From Begonia masoniana (taxonomy: Eukaryota; Streptophyta; Magnoliopsida; Cucurbitales; Begoniaceae), in the NCBI GenBank assembly GCA_022432975.1, contig CM039502.1, positions 10,825,290-10,889,289 of the forward strand: a stretch of 64,000 bases of DNA, read 5' to 3'. The translations under genes and the position numbers were made by a program. Positions 42,907-56,230 of this stretch are shown one piece after another. Under the pieces are notes generated by a model. That model did no database searches. It was not told the DNA's origin and saw only the letters and a program-made list of their open reading frames with translations. Within the stretch, counting starts at the first letter, position 1. Every line of letters starts with the position of its first letter.

Positions 42907-45900
42907 ATGGCGTCGATTGGGTCACTGCCTTTCAACATTGAGACCAAGAAGGAGACCTCAGCTCCGTTTCAAAGTAGAAACTATCGCCGTCGTTTCTCCT
43001 ATTTTTGGGCGAAATCATTAGAAGCTAAAGTCGTCCATGATTCACTCGCTGGAAACTCAAAAGCCGCGAAACTTTTCTGCGATAGACTAATCGCTGGGTG
43101 GAGTAGAGGGCAACCGGTTCCGTCAAAGCCTCTGCTGCGAGCGATGTCTACAACCTCAACGAGTGGCGAGATGAGTAATGAATCAGAGGATTCCCACGAT
43201 GCTACCATTCAAAGGAGCAAGAAGATTCTTGAAGTTCAGAGGGAACTCCTTCAGCAGGTATCCTCAAAAAATGATTTGATTCAATGCAGTATGTATCGCA
43301 TTTTCTGTTACCTTTCAATACTCTATTCCTCGATTTGCCTAATTTGAATTTGTTCCTTCTGTGAATATGTTGAATGAAATTCTTGTGTTTTTCAGATTGC
43401 GGAAAGGAGAAAATTAGTAACATCTATAAAAAATAGTGTTACAGAAACATGGGAAGATGAAGATTCAAACGAACAAGACAATGGCGATTCTCCAATTATT
43501 AGTACTAAAAATGTGGCTGGTCTTTGTAATGGTGGCATCATGTCAAGCAGCACTGGGCATTTAGCTGTAGAAGAGGAAGCAGAAAGCTCAACCAAGCATG
43601 GGGAAAACGAGAAAGAACAAGAGATGTCCATGGATGTCAAGAAGCAACTCTCTAGCTTGGATTTGTTTAACGAGTTGGAGAGTTCGGATTTGGGAACCGA
43701 ATTATCAGATTCAACTGCCGTAAATGATGATCGTGCATCCAACAGTCCTGAAATTATAGACATTAAACCTCCTCCTCTGTCCGGAGTTAATGTGATGAAT
43801 GTCGTAATAGTAGCCGCAGAATGTGCTCCATGGTCGAAAACAGGTATCTTTACCATGTACAAAATTGAGGATTCAATTTCTTCAATGAAGACGATTTTAC
43901 TTTTATTTTGATACAATCTTAGTTGCTTAAAAAAATTAAAAGATGGTACAAAAGTAGCATATACTATCATTTATGCTAAATTTTCCTTGCCACTGAACCT
44001 GTTTTTGTTCTGTTTTTGAATGCTTACAGTTAATTAGATTCATTTTGACCAAAGCCGATAGAATAGAACTTACAACTGTCCCAAAACTAATGGAGTAGTA
44101 ACACGCTATCGTGTTTTGAGAATGATTTTTAAAACATCTGTTTAGGTGGGCTGCAGATGTTGTCGGATCATTTCCAAAAGCGTTAGCTCAGCGCGGACAT
44201 AGGGTCATGGTAATTTTTGTTCTCATTTCCTAAAACTCGATGAGTACATTCGATCAGAATGGTAATTTTTTTGAAACTTCAGAATCGAATGCATAAAGAT
44301 TAGTCTCCTTGATGCATGTTTCCTCAATAATCACTCTGATTGTTCCCTCCTTGTCCCACATTTCCACAATTCATACCCGTTTTTGCATCTTCACCAGTAA
44401 TCTGTCATTAAATAAACGACTATCTGATCTCTAAAGAGTTTGCATAAGTTGATCTGTTTTTATTGACTCGTCTTTCCTTTATTTTATAGGTCGTGACTCC
44501 TCGATACGGCAATTATAGCGAACCACAGTATACGGGTGTTTGGAAAAGATATATGGTGGGCGGCCAGGTATGTCTCAATGCAAGAAATTTCTTCGAAGTT
44601 TTTTTTTCAGAAATTAGAAGAAAATTGCTCTGTAAATATTTGTGATAACATTTAATATGCAGGAGGTGGAAGTAGGATTTTACCAAGTATATAAGGATGG
44701 AGTGGATTTTGTTTTCATTGATGCTCATATGTTTCATCACAGGGAGCAGAACATCTATGGAGGAGACCGTGTGGTGAGATTAAAGTGTTACTTTTGCGAC
44801 TTCGATTATAGATAATTATTAATATTTACTTGATACATCATATACACCATAGTTTATCGTTTAAGCTCTATCTTTTATCATTTCAAAAGAAAGAGGTATA
44901 ATTTGTTTTTTTTAAACATTGATAACGATTACGACGGTGATTTTATAGGATGTTGTCCGCTGAAACTTTGTTCTCACTTATGATAAGCATTCTAGTTTTT
45001 TATGTTATTTATTTAATGGTGCAGGATTTTTTTTTGAAGAGAATGGTGTTATTTTGCAAGGCAGCTGTAGAGGTGAGTCGTTTATATTTATATTCATATT
45101 CGAGTCGAATCAATCTAGAATATGCTTTTTCAAAACTTTTATGGAATAACTCGGTAAAACTTGGAGAAATCAAAACATTTTTATGACATTCGCCAAGGAA
45201 GAGGATATATTTGAAACTCGGCATAAAATTCAAAGATTATCTTGTGTTTTTGCTCTTACTTGGACACGTTTCTCCAGGTTCCTTGGCTTGTCCTGTGCGG
45301 TGGTGTTTGCTACGGAGATGGAAATTTGGTTTTCATCACCAATGATTGGCATACTGCATTGTTGCCGGTTTATTTGAAAATTTACTATCGAGACAACGGT
45401 CTAATGATGTATGCAAGGTCTATCCTCGTAATCCATAACATAGCTCACCAGGTTTGTTCCAATTGAAAAAAAGTTAACTCTTATAAATAGTTTGATAAAT
45501 GATGTTCCCGTCTAAATAACAAAATCGAGACAAGAGAATGCTGAGACAGTGTAGCAAATATATAATTATTTGCTTTCAAGTAATGTCGTATGGTGTTGAT
45601 CCGAAATCGTATCCTTATATCTGTGTACTTTATGTCCAGGGTCGAGGACCGATGGAAGATTTCGTCTTCGTCGATCTTCCAGAACACCATCAGGACCTGT
45701 TCAGATTGAACGATCCAGTTGGGGGCGAACACTTCAATATTTTTGCCGGTGGTTTGAAGGCAGCTGACCGTGTAGTTACTGTCAGCCATGGATATGCCTG
45801 GGAGATCAAAACACCCGAAGGTGGGTGCACGAGATTATAAACGGGATAGGCTGGAAATTAAATGGTATTGTAAATGGAATCGATCCGACAGAGTGGAATC

Positions 45901-46573
45901 TGAAGTGCGATATTCACTTGATGTCGGATGGTTATGAAAACTACTAGTTGGAGACGCTTAATAGTGGCAAGCCTCAATGCAAGGCAGCCTTGCAGAAGGA
46001 GCTTGGGTTGCCAATTCATGAAGATGTCCCACTGATTGGGTTTATCGGGAGATTAGATCATCAAAAAGGCGTCGATTTAATAGCCGAGGCTGTTCCTTGG
46101 ATGATGGATCAAAATGTGCAATTAGTCATGCTAGGGACGGGCCGGAAAGATATAGAAGAACTACTCAGGCAGTTCGAAAACCAGTACAGAGACAAGGTCA
46201 GAGGATGGGTCGGTTTCTCGGTCAGAACGGCTCATAGAATAACGGCCGGAGCCGACATTTTGCTAATGCCTTCGAGATTCGAACCTTGTGGGTTGAACCA
46301 GCTGTATGCGATGAATTACGGGACGGTTCCGGTCGTTCATAGCGTTGGAGGACTGAGAGATACGGTTCCTTTGATCTGTTTAATGAAACGGGATTGGGGT
46401 GGACATTTGGCAGTGCCGAAACGGGCCAACTAATTCATGCATTGGGAAACTGCTTATGGACGCATAGAGAGTACAAGAAGAGTTGGGAGGGGCTGCAAAG
46501 AAGAGGGATGGAACAGGATTTGAGTTGGGACAATGCTGCTGAGAAGTATGAGGAAGTTCTCGAAATAGAGTAG
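42907..46573 (+). pseudogene. Starch synthase II pseudogene (plastid glycosyltransferase family 5)
   Basis: An ADP-glucose:alpha-glucan glucosyltransferase of the soluble SSII type, which in plastids extends amylopectin chains. Exons recognisable at 42907-43257 (transit peptide region), 43396-43843, 44146-44209, 44490-44567, 44663-44773, 45025-45072, 45278-45451 and 45640-46573. Conserved blocks include [64 protein letters not shown] and [10 protein letters not shown]. Lesions: the third exon is 1 nt short at the KTGGL substrate-binding motif (near 44155). There is a short frame-breaking deletion near 45830 after TPEGG, an in-frame TAG at 45945-45947, and another frame loss near 46365. GT-AG sites are kept. 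A run of assembly indels could mimic part of this, but the in-frame TAG is a substitution-like change. Confidence 0.85.
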
Positions 46574-48845
46574 AACAAATAAGTTTATGTGGTGATATTG
46601 AAGGCGATCGTGGAGATTTCCGACCACTGTCATGTAGATTAAATCATTTTTTTCATAATGATTCATAAATTTCTCAGAGTAAGTGTTCGTAGTTCATGAT
46701 AACATACAGAAAAACCATGGAATTTTGAGAATGATGATTTGAAAGCCACAGCGTTCAGAATCTGAGAAGGAACTCTTTTTCATCTTCATCTTTCATGTCT
46801 GCTGATTATACGTTCTATGACTGAACAATCTTCTCTTATTTCTTGATCTTTCTATGCTTTTTTGGGCCCTGGAATTTCAAATCTGCGGACAGAACAGCCG
46901 CATCTGGCCTGAAATATGAGCTCTCCGCCATTTGACGGTGCTCTCTTTTGAAGTTGGGCTTCCAATTGAAGGTGGTGAAGGAGAGGCAATTCCCAAAGCT
47001 CCTTATTATCTCCATCTATGATCAATGGAGGTGAATCTCACGCACTGCAAATTATGCAGCCAATGAGACGAGAGAGTGGCAAGTCCTAGACAATTTCTAT
47101 GGATTCAAGAACTGCAAATTCCCTCAGCTACGCAATCAACATTGCTAGGTTTATTACTCTGTAATTTGTTGATGTTGTAACGTTGCTCATTAATTAGTAT
47201 AATAATTAAAATAATACATTAATTGTGCTAATTAATCAGTAAAATTAGATAATAGAATTGGAAAGTAGACTTAATATTATTCTGTAGCAATATTCAAAAT
47301 ATTACAAGCTGAAATTTGCAAGAAAATAGAGGAATTGTAGAAATGATTGTAAAAATGCTGAGAGATCTCTACAACACCGGATCATATCTTCACAATTATT
47401 AAGAAATAATAATTAAAATTACAGTAATAATACATTTACTTTCTAATTCTTATTTTTTCAAACACTGATTATTACAATTAGTTTAATAAATTATAAATAA
47501 TTAAAATAATTTATTATTGTATTAATCAATATTTATCTTTCACTTAGAAATAATTTATTTGTGAAAGAGTCAGCCCCTAATGTTAGTTGGAATTGAAAGT
47601 TAGACCCTATAATTACTTAAATTGCAAACTCATCCCTCGTCGTAGTCAACTAATTGTCAAACCCTCGACAATCGACATGCCAGCCCCTAATGTTAGTTGG
47701 AATTGAAAGTTAGACCCTATAATTACTTAAATTGCAAACTCATCCCTCGTCGTAGTCAACTAATTGTCAAACCCTCCACAATCGACGTACTAATTTTTTT
47801 TTACTTTTTTTGTTTTCGAAGAAATGACACTACTATTTAATATGTATTGAAATAGTTCAAACGTGTACACGTGGCATGATATCATTGGGTGATGTGGGCT
47901 TGTCCCATGGAGTTAATGGACTTTACTTTTTTCTTTTTGTAGCTTTCATTTATGGCGGGACCTTGAAAGGAAAAGATGATGTGGCACTACGCTTGGCTAT
48001 TATGTGCTGTCTATGTGGCAAACCATGAGCCCATTTTCACGTGATCACATGTGGATAGGATCTGACGTGGATACGTGGGTCCCTTCTTTTGGCTGTAATC
48101 TCCGTTCTCTCCGCCAAAAAGTTTGGACCTACCGAAAAGGTTGGGCAACAAGGTCTGGGACTTTTCCGTCTTTTTCTGAAATGGCTTTTCGGTCATCATC
48201 CCCAAATCTCTGTCATTAACACAGGGATTAAACCCAATCGAGCCTTCTATTTCAATTCTAACCAGTTGTTGACTTTCATAAAAACCAATGTCCTCTCCGA
48301 AAAAAGAGCAAAAATATTATTATATTTATTATCTAATTTTATACGTTAATTTTACACTTTGAAATATCGTTTACGTGTTATTTATTGATCGATAAAATTA
48401 TGAGACGACGTGCGTCATAGAAATTAGAGGATAAATATAACTAGAATAATTGTAATAGTAGATAGAGGGTAAAAGTGCTGAGGTGGACAGAAAGTGGGCG
48501 TAGAAAATAGAAATTAGGAGAGAGAAAGGGGGGTGAAGAGAGAAGGAAAAAGATCTTTTTGAGACCACAAGAAAGTAGTGGCTGAAAATAGGCAACTTTC
48601 TGCTCGCGTGGCACTTCATCTTCTTAAACGGATCCATGTGGGAAAACCAGGAAACCTAAAACCCGAAACGTGAAACTTGAAACGTCAGCCGTACGATCGT
48701 CCAGACGACGACGCCCTCACTCACTCGCACATACATCCTGTCAGATCTCTCTCTCTCTCTTCCTATCTTCTTTCTCTCTCTTGGTTCGTCTGGTTTCTTT
48801 TAATAAAAAGTGAGAATACAAGGGGAAAAGCGAAAGAGGGCAGAA
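46574..48845. other. Intergenic spacer
   Basis: AT-rich with no recognised gene. It holds a recent 110-bp tandem duplication (47571-47790). At 48690-48845 it has CT/TCTC-rich sequence directly ahead of the Dof gene, which suits a 5' leader. Confidence 0.5.
47571..47790. repeat. 110-bp direct tandem duplication
   Basis: Two head-to-tail copies beginning CAGCCCCTAATGTTAGTTGG at 47571 and 47681 differ by only a handful of bases near the junction end (ACCCTCGACAATCGACATGC against ACCCTCCACAATCGACGTAC). No coding frame. It is a recent event, or else an assembly duplication. Confidence 0.9.
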
Positions 48846-51448
48846 ATGTCGGAGCCGAAAGACCCGGCTATCAAGCTGTTTGGGATGACGATTCCGGTGC
48901 TGGAACTACCTCCAGGAGCTCCTCCTCCTCTTCTTCCTATTGCCTCTGATGATGATAATAATACTATTACTAATCAGGAGCCTGCTTCTACTTCTTCCAA
49001 CTCCTTGCCTGAGGGTAATACTGAATCGGATGGAGAAGATCCGGAGGCTGACAAGGTATGGGGTGGGTTGGATCCGTCTATTCTTTATTTCCAGATTGGC
49101 CCCATTTGTTTTTAAGGGAAAAAGAGTTGATGGGTGAATCGTAGTTTTGCTTACTTTTTTGGATTTTGTGGACTTGGTTTCATTGGTAGTTGGGTTTTGT
49201 GTCGAAAATGGTTCATTTTAAACTGTGCTTTCGGGGCTCTTTTGCAGGCTTGCTTTCATATTTGATTTAGTGTTTGAAGCAGTGATTTTCTTCTTCTTCT
49301 CTTCAGTTTGTTCATGACATCTGGACAATTAGTTTTCCTTTTTTTTCCATTTAATTCCCTCCGGATTGATAAAATTCAGGCTGGATTTGCTTGGTATAAT
49401 TTGGCATGTTCTATCTTGTAGTTGGATCAAAATGGTTTAAGCAAATTGCTTTCTAATACATTTTCTATAAGTAACTTTGATTGTCAACTTTTATTTGGCG
49501 ACTCCTTGTACATCTCAATTATGATAATTCATGTATCGGGGTTGATATATTCGAAATATAATTTACTTTTGATGGCACTTAATTGAGTTGAGCATATTAA
49601 ATTTTGTTCCAAGACATTTTCCCTTGTCGACTCTCATATGATTGAGATGAACGTTGCTTCACATCCTCTGTCAAGATGTTTCAATGATTCAGATATCAAC
49701 TTGAACTACGATCTATCATTCTGCCTATTTATATGCTCTTTCTTCAAACCATTAGTGGGATGTGGTTTTCTTTTGAATCGGTTTTCCTATTATGTAATTT
49801 ATGCTCTGCTATATTTGTGCTGGTGGTTTCGAGTCTATTTTGTAAAAAAAATGTAATCTTTCGTTTGAACTTGTTTGACTATTTTGATTTAAGGAAACAA
49901 TTAATGAGCCCTTGTTGATGTAACCACAATAAGATCTACTGGGCATAAATGATACAAAAGGACCATTGGTAAAAATGCTTTGGTCAGCATATGGAAACTT
50001 TGGGATTCAGTACAATCGCCATGGAGAAATTTTACTCGCTTCATCTTTATTTATCGTTTTTGGGTTGGTTTTACATTCTTCACCAACTCCATAGGAGATT
50101 AACCAGAACTAAGTGGTTTTTTATTGATTTCTTAGTGAACGTTATTATTATTTTTGTGAGTTTTAGTTGTTTCAAAACATGTTATCTAATGCAAATTCTG
50201 ATGTATATTCAGGATGCATTTGGCGCTAAACAGGAAGATGCAGGCCTTGCAGTGACGAAAGAGTTGGCAAATTCAGATACATCACCATCTGTTGACAAGG
50301 ACAGTAGTCCATCGAGAACTTCAAAACCTGACGAGCAAAATGAGACGATTAACTCGCAAGAAAAGACCTTGAAGAAACCAGACAAGATTCTTCCATGCCC
50401 ACGATGTAATAGCATGGAAACCAAGTTTTGTTACTTCAATAACTACAACGTCAATCAGCCTCGACACTTTTGTAAGAACTGCCAGAGATATTGGACTGCA
50501 GGTGGGACGATGAGGAATGTTCCTGTGGGTGCAGGGCGTCGTAAGAACAAGAATTCTTCTCACCATCGTCAGATCGCTGTTCCTGAACCTTTCCAGAATG
50601 CTCGAGCTGAGGTCCCTAATGGTGTTCATTACCCTCCGTCGAAACCAAATGGAACCGTTCTTGCCTTTGGGTCAGACAAACCCCTTTGTGAATCAATGAC
50701 TTCTGTTTTGAATCTCACTGATAAAACGAGGAATGGTCAGAAACCAGAAGAATTGAGAATTCCTAGTTCTTATGGAAGTGGAGAAAGCGACGATCATTGC
50801 AACGGATCTTCTGCTACAGCTTCCAGCTTAAAAGAAGAAGCTGAAAAATCTGAGCCACAGGGGCAAGTTTTACAAAATTGTCAAGGCTTCTACCCAACCC
50901 AGATCCCATGCTTTCCTGGAGCTCCCCTGCCTTATCCATGGAATCCAGCTCAATGGAGCTCTCCAGTTTCACCGCCTACTTTCTTGCCTCCAAGCTTTCC
51001 AATTCCTTTCTACCCTGCCACACCATACTGGGGATGTGCAGTACCTGGAAGCTGGAACACTCCATGGCTTCCCCAGCCATCATCTCCCAAACCCACCACA
51101 TTGAGCTCTGGTCCGAACTCTCCTACTTTAGGGAAACATTCAAGAGAGGACCACATGACTAAACCAAGCAACTTTGCAGTAGGAGGGCAGCAAAAAGAGA
51201 ACAATGGTGAGAGATGCCTATGGATTCCAAAAACATTGAGGATTGATGATCCTGGAGAAGCAGCAAAAAGCTCTATATGGGCAACGTTGGGGATCAAGAA
51301 TGACAAATCCGATTCAGTCGATGGAGGGCTCTTCAAGGCCTTCAAGTCAAAGGGTGACGAAAAGAATCCCATCTCCCAACCCTCTCCAGTTTTGCAAGTC
51401 AATCCAGCTGCATTGTCCAGATCAGTCAAATTCCACGAAAACTCGTAA
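48846..51448 (+). CDS. Cycling Dof factor (CDF-type transcription factor)
   Basis: A Dof zinc-finger transcription factor of the CDF group, which in Arabidopsis represses CONSTANS and links the clock to flowering and stress. Two exons, 48846-49055 and 50213-51448, with a 1157-bp intron, encode 481 residues. The start [18 protein letters not shown] is the CDF N-terminal motif and fixes the ATG. The Dof domain (about 50390-50540) has [18 protein letters not shown] and [12 protein letters not shown], giving the CX2CX21CX2C zinc site. Conserved C-terminal CDF motifs are present: a Pro/Trp-rich block ([18 protein letters not shown]) and [19 protein letters not shown] with WATLGI, the region involved in FKF1/GI binding in the family. 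A Ser/Glu-rich linker separates them. It looks intact. Confidence 0.95.
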
Positions 51449-54024
51449 ATCCACTAGCTGTGTTTAATCATCCAGAACTTTCGGAGCATAACTGGAGCAG
51501 ACGATCCTGCATCGATGGTTAACTGCCACTGCCTACCCTGTCTATTAGAATAATCTGTCCAGCTAAGATACTGTCGTAGAAGAGAGGTAGAAAACTTAGC
51601 ACCATAGCTTAAATGGTTATTATTATTTTTGACTTGTAGGTGATTTTGTTTCCCATTGCATGCTTTTCTATGATCTGTAAATATATCTGAATGACCAAGG
51701 GAGGATTGTTAGTACAGAGTGAGTTAGAAATGATTTCCCATGTGTAAAATAAAATTGGAAATCCAGAATGATCTTGTTCATAAATTTCTTATTTACAGTG
51801 GTCTACAGTTTGGTTGCTATAAAATTTCTGTTGCTTTTAGATGACATGCAAACCTGTAGGAATCTCTTGGCATGATGTAAAAATGAAAGTAGGGAAGCTG
51901 GCCCACATGGAAGTGGATAAAAACCAAATAGCAGGCTCCACCATCGTGCAGATAGACTTCAATTTGATTCACAAGGCTTGGCATCTTCCTCTTTTCACAA
52001 CTCAGCAAAGGAAGAATGATGCCGACTTGCATCAAAAGGTAAAAGCCCTCTCTCTCTCTCTCTAGTATCAAGTAGAAGATAATCTTACATGTACCCTTTT
52101 ATTTTATATTATAATCTAGCATTGTAAGAATATGAGATTAGATTATAGATTTTAGCATTAGTCTAGGTATAAGTTATAGGTAAGATAGAATTAGGGGGAG
52201 AGATAGTTTGAGTTGAATTACAGACAAATGGTGGCCACCATCTTTGTTCGAATAAGCAGGTAAGGGGGACCCAATTCACGTGACGCCATGAAAGTCACTC
52301 GTGGCTTCCTTGTTTCCTTTTGCTCCGTGTCCTTTCCTTCTTTTGGCTGCTTCAAATGGAAAATCGAGCTCCTTCCAGACTGAAAGCCTCTGTTTTCAAT
52401 ACAAAGCTTTGGATTTTCCTGCTCAGCTGAGTTTATATTCTTGAAACTCTGTCCTCTCAATTAGGATCCAAATAAACCCATGATAGAGATTGACATTCCC
52501 TTAATTTCTTCATGGCTTGTTTATTATTTTTGATATGATATGATATAGAATTGGGTAATCCTACTAATCTGAGTAGAATCGGTCTGGTTTGTTTCTACTC
52601 TCAATTGAAACTGAACCAATCGGTTCGGTTTCATATTTTTTAAAACTGAAACCGAACTGATCTTCCTTTGGAACTGAACCCGAACCCGAACCAGAACCAG
52701 ATCGATATTTTTTATTTCAGTTCTCAGTATTTTCGGTTTAAACTTGATTTTGTATTGGTTTTGTCCTGTTTATACTCGGTTTGGGCCTGTTTAGTCTTGA
52801 TGATTGGTTGATAATTTAAGACTAGAGGGTTTGCTGGAAAAGAGAGAAAAAGAAGAGTGGTTTCCATAGATATTGTATGGTTTGTGGGTGGAACTTTCCA
52901 TTTGTACCTATTTTCCCTCAAGACTTTTAAAGAAAGGTTGGAATAAACCACAGCCATTCACTTAGATACTTCGAGGCGCTTCTCCCTTTATGCAAGTTGG
53001 GGAAAAAGGCTTCTCTTTTTCCATACATCAGGTGACAAAAACCCCCCTTGACAAATTACAAAAGAAAAATCAAACATTAAAATTAAGAGAGCAAAGGCAT
53101 AATAAATAGGAATAAACGATGGTCGGCATTCTAATGTCTCGTAGATTCGCATCCAAGACTCGTATAATTTGAAGATATCACCGCGTACTTCGCAAGGAAC
53201 GTGTAAAATGAGTAATTAATCATATCACATGAAATATGGACAAACATTTTCAGAGGTTTTTGTTGACTTTTTCATTTGATTTCATAAACATCGAATTTCA
53301 ACGATCATTGTTCGTGGTCCTTCCTCGTGTTACATCGCTCTAACACATCGCTTTACACTTCCATAATCCTGCATTCTTGTTCTCACTGCCACAGTTCGGA
53401 TAATAATAATAATAATAATATAAAAAAATCGATTAATTGATAGATGGAATGAGGGCCAAGAAATGGGCCAAGCTCAGATCTATCTTATTCTTCCCTTTTT
53501 TGTGCAATTTTTTTAACTGAGAATTTCATTTTTTAATTCTTGAAATGCAAATAAATTAAATTATAAATATCAATCACTTAGAACAAACCTAATGAATTGG
53601 GCCTTGCTCAAAAATACGCTGACCTCGATCCATCAGGTTGTTACTTGACTCATCTAATGATTCAGTGAATTTTTTAGTGTTTTTCTGTTTTCGTCAGAAA
53701 TAGTTAACCTAAAAAAAGTCAACTCTTGTTTTGATTTTAGCGAGAAACTATGAGCATTAGAGTCAAGAATAGGATGATATAACAGTTTATGACAAAATCG
53801 TCAATTTTTCTCTTCTTTTGTTAGAAATTTAAAGTAAATCTCAATATTTATTTATTTATTTTCTAAAAAGCAGAAATAGAAACCACCTTTTTTCTGATGT
53901 CTTATTGTGGGACTAAATCCATCACCTTTTGGGTGGAACTGCAATTCAAAGCTTCTTTTTAAAACTAGAATTCGAATTTAATCGATCAGACGGATACCCA
54001 TCTCCCAGAACCTGGTTTCCAATC
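51449..54024. other. Intergenic spacer with simple repeats
   Basis: Dof gene 3' UTR, then AT-rich DNA. Simple repeats seen: (CT)n near 52045-52063, GATAT units near 52530-52545, AACCGAAC/GAACCCGAACC motifs around 52605-52720, and (AAT)n at 53401-53421. The frame at 51841-52065 has no known domain. No gene supported. Confidence 0.5.
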
Positions 54025-54421
54025 ATGGGTCGATCTCGTTTTCTTTCCCTTCTCGTTTCCTTCTCTCTGGTTCTTCTCCTCTCTCCTGGTATACCTCCCC
54101 CTCACCGTTGAAATCATATTTACTGTGTTCTTGATTTTCTTACGCTTTTGTTTGTCGATTTTTAAGGATTCGGTCGGAAAATGACAGAGACCGTCCAGCA
54201 CGAAGATTTCACAGCTCCAATGATGGAGGTTAGTCTCTTTTCCTCTGCTTCTTCTTCTTCTGGTTTTAGAACCCAGATAGTTCAACTTCAACCCTGTTTG
54301 GTTGCAGGAAACTGCAGGAAAACACAGGGAAATGATTGAAGTGATGGACTATTCAGACCCGGGACCTAACACTAACATCAGAGGTGGATATATCAGCCCC
54401 CCTCCTCCTCAAGCTCGATAG
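54025..54421 (+). CDS. Small secreted peptide precursor with DYxDP motif
   Basis: Three exons, 54025-54088, 54167-54228 and 54308-54421, with consensus GT-AG introns in frame, encode 79 residues. Residues 1-22 are a strong signal peptide (LSLLVSFSLVLLLSPG). The middle is charged (FGRKMTETVQHEDF). The C-terminus carries MDYSDPGPNTNIRGGY and a PPPPQAR tail. Asp-Tyr in an acidic context followed by DP..N resembles the mature region of tyrosine-sulfated plant peptides such as PSY, so a processed extracellular signal is plausible, but the residues after the Asn do not follow the PSY pattern exactly. No upstream ATG fits the signal peptide frame. I cannot name the family with certainty. Confidence 0.72.
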
Positions 54422-56230
54422 GAAAGAGAGGGAGAGAGAATGATTTGTTCATTTCTTCAGCTTTAAGGTTTGATAATGGTGGATTCAACTGGAAGACTGA
54501 TTTGGGTGGGTTAGGCCAGTCCACTTAATTAATAATTTTCTTGTCATGCTCTCAAAACTGTACCTTAATTTACACACAAATGTTGAACTTTGGGTGTTGT
54601 TTTTCTTGTTGATCTTAAGAAGGCTGCTTGATATTAAAATGGGTGTTCACATGCATTCGATTTGAAATTATCAAATCATAACTTGGATTGTTGAGATTGA
54701 GCAGAATTCTAGTGCAGTTTCTCAATGATTTTTTTTTTTTTTTTATAAAACTACATTTGTCAATGGAAATTTCTCTATTTTTTAGTCAAAATAATTTACC
54801 AATGAAAAAAACACTGGTGTAATTTCACTCTTATCGTTTGACGTCATCTAAATATTATAACAAACTATATCTTCTAACTATCAGCGATTTGTACGTTGAC
54901 AATTAATTTATCTGTTAAAATCAAAACGTATATAGCACGTTTTCACGTGACTAGGTGTTTTAACTCCTCTACTTATTTCTAACTCGATTTCAAACTTTAT
55001 CTACTTCTTCTCCAGCAATTTCGAACTCTGTTGATAGATCGACAGAATTCTAATCTCCAAAGGAGGTAGAAATTATGTTAAAATGCATAGTGAAAATCGA
55101 GATATACACGTACTGGATTTAACCGATAAATTGACAATAATATCTAAATTGCTAATAGCTAAATGTTTGACTTGCATTAAAACGAGTTTAAAGATTAATA
55201 TACACAAGAAGGAAAAATCAATTTCCTGCCTTGTTCCTTGTCAAGTGTAAGGAAGCAACTACCAAACTTCACTTTCATCGCAAATTCTTTTTCCTCCACA
55301 AGAGTTGACTTGTTTATTATTTAATCTCTATGATTATTGTGTGCGTTTGTGGAGTGTAAATCGATTAAAACGATTACGCATCAGCTTTCAATTAAATAAA
55401 CAAAACCAAGAAATTTTCGAGTAATTTCTGAAAGGGAAAGAACAGTGTAATTTACATAAAAGAATTGACTCATAAAAACTGTTCTTGTGTGACTCTCAAA
55501 TATAAAAATAGGAAAATAATATTGAATTATTCAATAAATAAATATAATAAAAATCTTAAATAATCAACGACCGAACAAATTTTAAATTATATTCGTTAAC
55601 TAAACAAACATTAAATTATCCTATATTAACAAGACACAAGACAATTTTCTTGCAGCACCTAAACTCAGGCGCGGTCGACAACAACAAGTCAGTGTCGCTC
55701 TCCAATGTATTTTTCACTCATTTCAAGGGTGGACGATCGCAAAAGGTTATATTTGTAACGAATAATAGTTTAGGATTTATTTTGTTAATAAATATAATTT
55801 AAGATGAGATTTTTGTTGATATTTCTCCGAATAAATAAAAAAAGAGATTATTTGGTAGAAAACGAGGGTCAGATCCTTCATTCTTTCCGAGAAAGAGCAG
55901 CTTATCTGAGTCAATCACGCCTAGAAAGACCCAACAATTAACAAAGAATTGAGAGCAGGCCAAACCAAAAGCAAAGGTTGTTGCTGGGTTATACAAGAAA
56001 GAAACCTCGAATATTTGCAGTGTAGTACAAGTGTCTGATTGACTTTGTCGTCTTGCGACCTTTTCTTTGCATGTTCGTCTCTTTTGTTGGCCTATATATT
56101 ATTCTTCATAACATCCCTGAATGTAAGCAACTACTGTTTCCTTCTCCTTCTTCTTCTTCTTCCTTCTGGGCTTCAGTCTTCTTCTTCGATAGAGGTCTAG
56201 CTATATTCTGGTTATTAGCAGCCTGCAGAG
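54422..56230. other. Intergenic spacer
   Basis: AT-rich, with a run of T near 54728-54744. No gene or element recognised. A frame at 56053-56256 overlaps the start of the CML gene and is probably its 5' leader. TTCTTC repeats at 56140-56170 sit just upstream of the CML start. Confidence 0.5.

Noticed and set aside
54025..54421. Calling the small peptide a PSY family member outright
   Set aside because: The DYxDPxxN part fits, but the following residues do not match the PSY pattern, so only a general call is made.
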